Shown one piece after another: positions 57,354 through 64,000 of a stretch of 64,000 nucleotides of DNA. The notes under the pieces were generated by a model. The model was not told where the DNA came from and ran no database searches. It was given only the letters and a program-made list of their open reading frames with translations. A program made the position numbers and the translations under genes. Source of the DNA: Niallia circulans NBRC 13626 (GTDB lineage Bacteria; Bacillota; Bacilli; Bacillales; Cytobacillaceae); contig NZ_BCVE01000006.1 in the NCBI RefSeq assembly GCF_001591585.1, positions 186,001 to 250,000 on the forward strand, written 5' to 3'. Position 1 is the stretch's first letter. Each line of letters opens with the position of its first letter.

Positions 57354-59525
57354 TTACTTTTTCATTTCTGGATATTCGATTCGTGAATGAAAAATTCCTT
57401 TTAACGTTTCACTTAATGTATTTCGAACAATATCTAATTCCTTTAATGTTAAATCACATTCATCCAATTGTCCATCTTGCAAACGGTCAGAAATAATATT
57501 CTTAATTAAAGAGTCAATTTGCTCGGTGGTTGGTGCATTTAAACTTCTTACAGCAGCTTCTACACTATCCGCAATTCCTATAATTGCTACCTCACGCGTT
57601 TGGGCTTTTGGGCCTGGGTAGCGGTAATCACTTTCTTTTACCTCTCCCCCTTTTTCCTTTGCCTTAAAATAAAAATATTTTAAGAGGGAGGTTCCATGAT
57701 GCTGTTCAGCAATATCGACGATTTCTTTCGGTAATTTATATTTTCTTAATAACTCAGCTCCATCTGTTGCGTGGGCAATAATGATATTTTTACTGGCCTG
57801 GGGAGGAATACGGTCGTGTGGATTTCCCATATTCATTTGATTTTCAATAAAAAAATGCGGCCTTTTTGTTTTCCCGATATCATGATAATAACAACCAACT
57901 CTTGCCAATAACCCATTGGCGCCAATCGCTTCACATGCTGATTCCGCTAAATTAGCAACCATCACACTATGATGATACGTACCAGGTGCCTCAGTTAAGA
58001 TTTTACGTAATAATGGATGGTTAGGATTAGAGAGCTCAATTAACTTAATGGTAGAAAGCACCCCAAACCCGGTTTCAAGGAAAGGCAAGAAACCGATTGT
58101 TAAAACAGCTGAACTTATTCCGGAAATAACGGCCAGTAAAAGGAATACACCATATTCTTTTGCACCATAATGTCCGTTTTGTAAATATAAAATCGCTAAT
58201 ATCGTAACAATATTTATAAAAGAAATAAAGAATCCTGCATAAAGAATATTGGTCCGCTGATTTCTTTTATATAAAAATAAAATACTGGCTAAACCACTTG
58301 CAATAATATATATACCCATTCCTACATTAAAAGTTCCAGCAACTCCTTCATTAAACATAATCATTCCACAAACCGCAAGAATAATCGTTACTAATAAAGC
58401 AGATTTTTCTTCCATTAATATCTTAATTAACATAACCGCCATAGCAGCTGGAAATATATAGCCAATCTCTGTGTATTCAAACTGTTGGAAGGCGCTTATT
58501 GTTTTCATTAATACAATCGTTACACTAATTATAAGAAAGAACATTAAATAGAACTGGATATTATTCTCCTTCTCTTTCGATGTTCTTTTAAGTGTATAAA
58601 AATAAAGTGCCGCTAGCATCGTCAATATGATTAAACCTAAACCGATAAATGGCTGAATGGAATTATCGCTATCTAATAATCCAACAAGTTCAAGTTGTCT
58701 ATGTATCTCTCTACTTATCAGTTGGCCTTCTTCCACAAGAACTTGGCCTTGAAGTACTCTTATTGGCTCCACACCATCAACAGCTTGCTGACGCATTTCT
58801 TCTGTCGCAGTAGGATCGTAGAACTCATTTTGAATGATTGCAAATCTTCCTAAATCGATACTTGCACTCTTTAAATCAGAAGTTAAACCATCGTTTACCT
58901 TTAAGATATCCTCCACTCTTTTTTTGGCATTCTCCACCTCATCTGAAGGAATCTTACCATTCATTACTGTATGTATAGCTGTTACCGTAATATCTTTTGC
59001 GATTTCTAACTGATCTTCCGAATAAGGAATAAGCGATTTTAAAGAGCGGTCCATAATTTCATTCGTTACTTCATTTGTCAGCTTGCCTTTTAGTAATTCA
59101 AGCTTCTCGTCAACGGATGGCTCTTTTATTGATTGTTTATTCTTATCTTCCTCTTCTGCTTTCTTTCTTTTTTCTTCCATTTGTTTCTCTACTTCGTTAT
59201 TTACTTCTGTTACAGAATCAAATATAGAAGATATTAAATCTACACGATTCTGAGCAATTTCTTTATTAACAACATAGACATCCTGTACTTGATTTTTTGC
59301 TTCTTCCTTCTTTTTCTCTGTACTCTCTTTATCTTCCACTGTTATGGGTGACCTAATAGTCTGATCCGCTACAGAAAATAACTGTACATTTAATTTTTCC
59401 GGCTTTACGTTTCCATAGAGTGTAAAGAATAAAATGACACCAAGTAAAATAAAGAGAATTATTTTAAAAAAGGTAATATTCATTAGTTTTATTAAATTAT
59501 TACGCATTCTCTGCCAAACGTTCAT
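57354..59525 (-). CDS. pgpH: c-di-AMP phosphodiesterase PgpH (7TM-HD family)
   Basis: A 723-residue protein with one N-terminal membrane helix, a long extracellular 7TMR-HDED domain (about 45-280), seven membrane helices (about 290-500) and a cytoplasmic HD domain with HHSVMVANLAESACEAIGAN, CYYHDIGKTKRP and EQHHGT. It hydrolyses cyclic di-AMP and so affects osmotic and cell-wall control. GGAGGTAAAT precedes the ATG. The phoH terminator upstream suggests its own promoter. Confidence 0.94.
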   Translation of the reverse strand: MNVWQRMRNNLIKLMNITFFKIILFILLGVILFFTLYGNVKPEKLNVQLFSVADQTIRSPITVEDKESTEKKKEEAKNQVQDVYVVNKEIAQNRVDLISSIFDSVTEVNNEVEKQMEEKRKKAEEEDKNKQSIKEPSVDEKLELLKGKLTNEVTNEIMDRSLKSLIPYSEDQLEIAKDITVTAIHTVMNGKIPSDEVENAKKRVEDILKVNDGLTSDLKSASIDLGRFAIIQNEFYDPTATEEMRQQAVDGVEPIRVLQGQVLVEEGQLISREIHRQLELVGLLDSDNSIQPFIGLGLIILTMLAALYFYTLKRTSKEKENNIQFYLMFFLIISVTIVLMKTISAFQQFEYTEIGYIFPAAMAVMLIKILMEEKSALLVTIILAVCGMIMFNEGVAGTFNVGMGIYIIASGLASILFLYKRNQRTNILYAGFFISFINIVTILAILYLQNGHYGAKEYGVFLLLAVISGISSAVLTIGFLPFLETGFGVLSTIKLIELSNPNHPLLRKILTEAPGTYHHSVMVANLAESACEAIGANGLLARVGCYYHDIGKTKRPHFFIENQMNMGNPHDRIPPQASKNIIIAHATDGAELLRKYKLPKEIVDIAEQHHGTSLLKYFYFKAKEKGGEVKESDYRYPGPKAQTREVAIIGIADSVEAAVRSLNAPTTEQIDSLIKNIISDRLQDGQLDECDLTLKELDIVRNTLSETLKGIFHSRIEYPEMKK

Positions 59526-59790
59526 ATTTACCTCCTATTTCAAAAAAATAGGTTCAGTTGCTTATTCTATCATCTTAAACCTATTTTTTAATCCTTAACC
59601 TATCTAGATGTAAATTCTCCTTCTGAAAGCTGATTTTCAAGCACTTGTCACTTTCCTCAATAGATCAGTAAAACCACCAATAATTAAAAACAAAAAAATC
59701 TGATGATATGTAAAATGATAACAGTTTTTTCGATCGTTTTCATCCTTTTTCGAATATTTCATGTATCCGGAACGTATCCAATCCAATATA

Positions 59791-59845
59791 GAAAGAAGGA
59801 CAATATCCTTAAGCTCAAATAAACTTAAGATATTGTCCTTCTTTC
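59791..59845 (-). terminator. intrinsic terminator after phoH
   Basis: GAAAGAAGGACAATATC-CTTAAG pairs with CTTAAGATATTGTCCTTCTTTC with one bulged base. The stem is over 20 bp and begins just past the phoH stop. Confidence 0.75.
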
Positions 59846-59847
59846 TT

Positions 59848-60813
59848 TTACATAACTTGCTTTCCATATGCATGAATAATTTTTCCGACTAATGGATGTC
59901 TCACTACATCGCTTTCTTCTAAATGAACAAAGCCGATCCCATTTACGTTTTGCAGAATTTGTTCTGCAACTACTAATCCTGATTTCACGCCCTTTGGCAG
60001 ATCTATTTGTGTTTTATCCCCTGTAACCACCATCTTGGATCCAAAACCAAGTCTTGTTAAAAACATTTTCATCTGGGCATGAGTTGTATTCTGTGCTTCG
60101 TCTAATATTACAAAAGCATCATCCAGTGTTCTCCCGCGCATATAGGCAAGTGGAGCTACTTCAATCGTATTTCTTTCAATCAAACGAGCAGTATGCTCCA
60201 TACCAAGCACATCATGCAATGCATCATATAACGGGCGTAAATATGGATCTACTTTTTCTTTCAAATCCCCTGGCAAAAAACCTAAACTTTCCCCCGCTTC
60301 CACTGCAGGTCTTGTTAAAATAATTCTATTTACTTTCCCGCTCTTTAAAGCATTTACCGCCATCACAACGGCTAAATAAGTCTTACCTGTTCCTGCAGGC
60401 CCAATCCCAAAAACTAGATCATTTCTTCTAATAGTGCGTATATACTCACTTTGGCCGATCGTTTTTACTCTAATTGATTTTCCTTTAATCGTTTTCGCAA
60501 TTTCTTCATCGTATAGTGACCCAAAATATTCAAGCGTTCCTTTCTTTGCCAGTGAGATCGCATATACCACATCACGTTGACTGATGGAAACACCCTTTCG
60601 GATTACTTGTAAAAGTTTATCAACAATATCCCCAACGAGCTCTATTGAATCAGGATTCTCAGAAGAAACAAGCAGCGTTTCTCCTCTCGTTACGATGTTA
60701 CAATCTAATTCTTTTTCAAGCACTTGCAGATTGCTATCTCCATTACCAAGTAAAGCAATTGCTTCGTTTGGATCTTTCAACTTTACATTCATCGTTTTTA
60801 AATCTTCTGTCAT
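59848..60813 (-). CDS. phoH: PhoH family ATPase
   Basis: A 321-residue protein with an N-terminal RNA-binding-like region and a P-loop ATPase domain: Walker A GPAGTGKTYLAV, the TRPAVEAGESLGFLPGDL block, Walker B AFVILDEAQNTT and TGDKTQIDLP. The family may act on RNA together with YbeY. It starts inside the end of yqfD (ATGA overlap). Confidence 0.95.
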   Translation of the reverse strand: MTEDLKTMNVKLKDPNEAIALLGNGDSNLQVLEKELDCNIVTRGETLLVSSENPDSIELVGDIVDKLLQVIRKGVSISQRDVVYAISLAKKGTLEYFGSLYDEEIAKTIKGKSIRVKTIGQSEYIRTIRRNDLVFGIGPAGTGKTYLAVVMAVNALKSGKVNRIILTRPAVEAGESLGFLPGDLKEKVDPYLRPLYDALHDVLGMEHTARLIERNTIEVAPLAYMRGRTLDDAFVILDEAQNTTHAQMKMFLTRLGFGSKMVVTGDKTQIDLPKGVKSGLVVAEQILQNVNGIGFVHLEESDVVRHPLVGKIIHAYGKQVM

Positions 60814-62003
60814 TCTGTATCTCCTTGAGTTAGAGGTTGTGCTTTCGCAATGTTTTCTATTGTTGTAAAAGCTATATTTAATTTAACTTTACCATTCTTT
60901 ATATCTTGTTGTAAAATTTTTTCCTCCTTAATTTTCCCATCTTCACCAATTCGTTTCATAATATCCTTTCTCGCATCCTCCTTCCCTTTCTCGATAGCTT
61001 CCTTCTCACTATATCCTCTTATTACAATCTCTTTTTCCCGATATGTTTTATTTACAATCTTAATTGGCAATTCCCATTTAAAGAACTTAACGTTTGACTC
61101 ATTCTCCTCTTCCTCATATTCCTTATACTCTATTTTGCCAAATCCCCATACAGGAATACTCCACTTACCAAGCTTCATATAAATTTTTTGCTTTTCCGCT
61201 CCATTAAATACTTGGAAAGTTGTTTCCAAAGGAACAGTCACTTTTGTCGTATACCACACTTCTCCCCATACTTTCCCTTTAGCAGATACACTCTTCGCAC
61301 GATCTTCATTCCCTATTTTGCCTGCAACTAACAATTGTCCTTTTCTCACAACTTCATTGATGGCATAGCGTTTTGTACCAGATTCCACAAAATCTGTTAC
61401 AATTGTCGCTTTCTTCGTTGCTATTAAATTTTGCGGGCCCGCTTCTTTCTTTTTCTTCGGCTCGTTTTTTTCAACTACCTGGAAATGATAAGTTGTCCCT
61501 TTTAACTCCACACCAATCCATGTAATCGCATCAATATTATTTGTTAATTCTGCCTGAATTTCATCTAATTCCTTCGCAAAAAACTGCGATTTACCAATTT
61601 TTATGTCCATCTTATCCAGCTGCTTACGAATTTGATATTCAGTCGCAGGATTTGCTCCCTTGATTTCTATTCCCCAGACCATATTAGATAAAGTGAGAAC
61701 TAGTCCTAAAAAAAGGAATAATCCGAGTACAAAACCGCTATTTTTCCACATTCTTTTATATAGAAACGGAGCTCCAGCTCGGCGCTGAAACTCTATTTTT
61801 ATACCGCTTCCTCTAACTAAATGACGAAGAGAATGGATATTCTTTAGACTAATCTGAAAGGTTACAGCTTGCGGTCCGTGCTTCTTTACGTTCCAAACAG
61901 ACATACCATTTTTTAATAACTTATTTAAAAACCTTTCTAAACCTTTGCCTGTTGCTTTCACTGTAATAATCCCTGTTAAATATTCTATCCAATGATTTTT
62001 CAT
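60810..62003 (-). CDS. yqfD: sporulation protein YqfD (SpoIVFA-like helper)
   Basis: A 397-residue membrane protein opening NHWIEYLTGIITVK, with an N-terminal soluble region, a membrane helix (about 87-110, GFVLGLFLFLGLVLTLSNMVWG) and a long outside domain. YqfD is made under sigma-E in the mother cell in B. subtilis. ATG 62003 has GGGAGG four bases upstream; the longer frame to 62021 has none. It is followed by phoH with a 4-base overlap and preceded by yqfC. Confidence 0.9.
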   Translation of the reverse strand: MKNHWIEYLTGIITVKATGKGLERFLNKLLKNGMSVWNVKKHGPQAVTFQISLKNIHSLRHLVRGSGIKIEFQRRAGAPFLYKRMWKNSGFVLGLFLFLGLVLTLSNMVWGIEIKGANPATEYQIRKQLDKMDIKIGKSQFFAKELDEIQAELTNNIDAITWIGVELKGTTYHFQVVEKNEPKKKKEAGPQNLIATKKATIVTDFVESGTKRYAINEVVRKGQLLVAGKIGNEDRAKSVSAKGKVWGEVWYTTKVTVPLETTFQVFNGAEKQKIYMKLGKWSIPVWGFGKIEYKEYEEEENESNVKFFKWELPIKIVNKTYREKEIVIRGYSEKEAIEKGKEDARKDIMKRIGEDGKIKEEKILQQDIKNGKVKLNIAFTTIENIAKAQPLTQGDTE

Positions 62004-62017
62004 AATTTCCTCCCAAA

Positions 62018-62302
62018 TCATTCATTTATGTATAAAACTTGATCTATTTTCCCTTCTAATAATATTTCCTCTGGTAAAATTGTCTTAATAACAAACCCTT
62101 TTCCTTTAATCAACAGCTGCCCTTGTTTTAAAAGCAATCGTAATTCTTTATCTGAAAAGGTTATTAACCCTCGGTGGTTCTCTACATAAATATGTATTTG
62201 TCCAATCATTGTAATTCTAGGTAAGTCCATCATGACATCTTGAGGAAGTTCTAAGTTTTTTATCATCCAGTTCCGCAAGTTGTGTCCCCATTTTTTAGCC
62301 AT
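62018..62302 (-). CDS. yqfC: sporulation protein YqfC
   Basis: A 94-residue protein (MAKKWGHNLRNWMIKNLELPQDVMMDLPR...) of the YabP/YqfC family, with a beta-rich middle (ITMIGQIHIYVENHRG). ATG 62302 is preferred because AAAGGGGG lies about 10 nt upstream and the length agrees with the family; the longer frame to 62386 runs through the leader. Paired with yqfD in a sigma-E operon in B. subtilis. Confidence 0.88.
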   Translation of the reverse strand: MAKKWGHNLRNWMIKNLELPQDVMMDLPRITMIGQIHIYVENHRGLITFSDKELRLLLKQGQLLIKGKGFVIKTILPEEILLEGKIDQVLYINE

Positions 62303-62394
62303 AAAAAAAGAACCCCCTTTCCTCTCTTTTATGAGATTCTCTGTATAGACAGTACGCTTTCTTACACTTACTATCATCATATTCACGGAGTCCT

Positions 62395-62422
62395 ACATTA
62401 TGCTAAGAAAAACTTTTACGAC
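62395..62422 (-). promoter_or_regulatory. possible sigma-E promoter of yqfCD
   Basis: Reading toward yqfC: GTCGTA (62422-62417), a 14-base spacer and CATAATGT (62402-62395). The shape matches the mother-cell sigma-E consensus (ATA at -35, CATAnnnT at -10), and the yqfC-yqfD pair is sigma-E controlled in B. subtilis. The -35 match is only fair. Confidence 0.35.
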
Positions 62423-62532
62423 ACGCATTCGTGGAGATTTTCTTTAAATATCCTTTTATACAAAAAAGAGCTATTATCTAGCAAATCACTTCTCCAAAGA
62501 GAAATAACGCTTGATAATAACTCTCTATGTTT

Positions 62533-62979
62533 TTATTTTCTGCTTGTTACGCTGTGTTGCATAGAAGCTCGATGGGGATTTCTTGAACGAGGCGAAGCTA
62601 ATACTTCCGAAAACACTACCGCCTGAACAATATTATCCTTTGTAAATAAGCCTTCAGATTCTTCCAGAGGTTGATTCTTATTTATAATTGGTCCTTGAAC
62701 GACTCGATTTCGTTGTTTTTCCATCATATTAATCTTCTTTTGTAAACTTGCATTTTCCCTTTGCAGCCTTTCCAGCTCAGAAAGTGGTTTTTCAACCTGC
62801 ACCACTTTTTTAGACTTTACAGGGACAGTCATAACTTGTCTTTCTCTCTCCACTTCTGCATTTACTTGTTTTGGCACCTGTGGTCTCTTTGGTTTGGGCG
62901 CCGGCTTTTTTTTACTATTATCAAAAACAGAAGAGAAGAGAAAAACTACAACCGCAATTATAATTGGAACAATTTCCAA
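62533..62979 (-). CDS. yqfB: YqfB-like membrane-anchored protein
   Basis: A 148-residue protein with an N-terminal membrane segment (residues 3-17), a Pro/Lys-rich linker, and a coiled-coil stretch (about 67-90, LSELERLQRENASLQKKINMM). It lies between floA and yqfC, which is where I recall yqfB. The start is TTG with GGGAGG eight bases upstream. It follows floA by 25 bases, so they form one operon; a role in flotillin microdomains is inferred from place only. Confidence 0.7.
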   Translation of the reverse strand: MEIVPIIIAVVVFLFSSVFDNSKKKPAPKPKRPQVPKQVNAEVERERQVMTVPVKSKKVVQVEKPLSELERLQRENASLQKKINMMEKQRNRVVQGPIINKNQPLEESEGLFTKDNIVQAVVFSEVLASPRSRNPHRASMQHSVTSRK

Positions 62980-63004
62980 ATCTTTTCCCTCCCTTTCTTA
63001 AAGT

Positions 63005-64000
63005 TTACTCATTATCATCTTTATTTTTCTGGTCATCTGTTAATTTACCGATCGAGCCTCTCATTTCTGTATCAGCCGTGATATTTTGTAAATTCATATA
63101 GTCCATTACTCCAATATTGCCTGAACGCAACGCATCAGACATAGCCATAGGAACTTCCGCTTCTGCTTCGACAACCTTCGCACGCATTTCTTGAACTTTT
63201 GCTTTCATCTCTTGTTCTTGGGCAACAGCCATCGCTCTACGCTCTTCCGCTTTTGCTTGAGCGATTTTCTTATCTGCTTCTGCTTGCTCTGTTTGTAATT
63301 CAGCGCCAATGTTTTTACCGATATCTACATCCGCAATATCAATCGATAGAATTTCAAAAGCTGTACCAGCATCTAACCCTTTAGCTAAAACTGTTTGAGA
63401 AATCATATCTGGATTTTCTAATACTTTTTTATGATTATCAGAAGAACCAATTGTCGAAACAATCCCTTCCCCAACTCTGGCTACAACTGTTTCTTCTCCA
63501 GCTCCCCCTACTAGTCTCTCAATATTGGCACGCACTGTAATTCTTGCTTTTGCTTTTACTTCAATGCCATCCATCGCTACACCAGCAATAAAAGGTGTCT
63601 CAATTACTTTAGGATTTACACTCATTTGCACTGCTTCTAATACATCACGTCCTGCTAAATCAATTGCAGCACATCTTTCAAATGATAGCTCAATATTGGC
63701 ACGATGGGCAGCAATCAGCGCATTTACTACCCTATCAACATTACCACCAGCAAGATAATGACTTTCTAATTGATTGATTGTTACATTTAATCCCGCTTTA
63801 TGGGCTTTAATCAACGGATTTACAACACGACTTGGTATAACCCTTCTTAAACGCATCCCTACTAATGTGAAAATGCTAATTCTCACTCCTGCTGCTAAAG
63901 CAGAAATCCAGAGCATTACTGGCACAAATGTTAATAGCACCCCTAATAAAATAATTGCCAATACTACAACAATAATCCAAAATATTTCAAATCCGCCTAC
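63005..64000 (-). CDS. floA: flotillin-like protein FloA, 5' end outside the window
   Basis: 332 residues are visible and the frame stays open to the window edge ([13 protein letters not shown] before LAIILLGV), so the start lies beyond 64000. It has one membrane hairpin at the N-terminus, the SPFH/flotillin core ([40 protein letters not shown]) and a Glu/Ala-rich coiled coil ([22 protein letters not shown]). FloA organises lipid microdomains and membrane fluidity. Sequence is nearly identical in pattern to B. subtilis YqfA. Confidence 0.95.
   Translation of the reverse strand, partial: VGGFEIFWIIVVVLAIILLGVLLTFVPVMLWISALAAGVRISIFTLVGMRLRRVIPSRVVNPLIKAHKAGLNVTINQLESHYLAGGNVDRVVNALIAAHRANIELSFERCAAIDLAGRDVLEAVQMSVNPKVIETPFIAGVAMDGIEVKAKARITVRANIERLVGGAGEETVVARVGEGIVSTIGSSDNHKKVLENPDMISQTVLAKGLDAGTAFEILSIDIADVDIGKNIGAELQTEQAEADKKIAQAKAEERRAMAVAQEQEMKAKVQEMRAKVVEAEAEVPMAMSDALRSGNIGVMDYMNLQNITADTEMRGSIGKLTDDQKNKDDNE

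Noticed and set aside
59637-59873. 78-codon frame between pgpH and phoH
   Set aside because: It contains the phoH terminator stem and overlaps the end of phoH in another frame.
62282-62626. 114-codon plus-strand frame over yqfC and yqfB
   Set aside because: It is antisense to two genes of the conserved block and has no ribosome site.

Overview
The window is chromosomal DNA from a low-GC Firmicute of the Bacillaceae (Bacillus sensu lato). Three things point there: AGGAGG-type ribosome binding sites with some TTG and GTG starts; sporulation-linked genes (yqfC/yqfD, a yqfQ homologue); and a gene order that, from memory of Bacillus subtilis, follows the yqgV-to-yqfA part of that chromosome almost gene for gene. 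I see no rRNA, tRNA, CRISPR array, prophage or insertion sequence. Both ends cut a gene: a YqgV-type thiamine-binding protein at the left and floA at the right. Family calls and B. subtilis names come from motif recognition and recalled synteny, not from a database search.

Layout. 1-9 kb: yqgV, a YqgU-type lipoprotein, a LysM-M14 peptidase, an LtaS-family enzyme, yqgQ-glcK, an orphan membrane-anchored gene on the plus strand, and the rhomboid protease gluP. 9-12.3 kb: a broken DinB-family gene, a small YqgO-like protein, a DUF92 membrane protein, 5-formyltetrahydrofolate cyclo-ligase and rpmG. 12.3-16.1 kb: a three-gene cluster (DUF4912/HTH protein, GH57-like plus GT4 fusion, 208-residue unknown), the best candidate here for an undescribed polysaccharide system. 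16.5-22.1 kb: two small membrane-anchored proteins and pstSCAB-phoU behind an array of PhoP-box repeats. 22.2-31.6 kb: two tandem class B PBPs, an MFS transporter, sodA, a Bacillus-type Fnr, yqgC and yqgB. 31.7-42 kb: a chemoreceptor, yqfZ, ispG, yqfX, yqfW, zur, yqfT, nfo, cshB, yqfQ and ispH, then a 52-bp tandem hairpin repeat.

42-64 kb holds the conserved macromolecular-synthesis block, almost all on the minus strand: yqfO, trmK, a membrane protein, sigA, dnaG, yqxD, yqfL, ccpN, glyS, glyQ (with a T-box leader), recO, yqzL, era, cdd, dgkA, ybeY, pgpH, phoH, yqfD, yqfC, yqfB and floA. It covers transcription and replication initiation, glycyl-tRNA charging, repair, ribosome maturation (era, ybeY), c-di-AMP turnover and membrane organisation.

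Regulatory elements readable by eye are: the PhoP boxes before pstS, a Zur/Fur-type 7-1-7 operator between zur and yqfT, the glyQS promoter plus T-box, clear sigma-A promoters for fnr, yqgB, ispG and glyQ, a possible sigma-E promoter for yqfCD, and many intrinsic terminators. Several starts were moved inward from the longest reading frame because a good ribosome binding site or a promoter shows the long version is wrong. ccpN is the reverse case: its helix-turn-helix lies upstream of the first ATG and has no canonical start codon.
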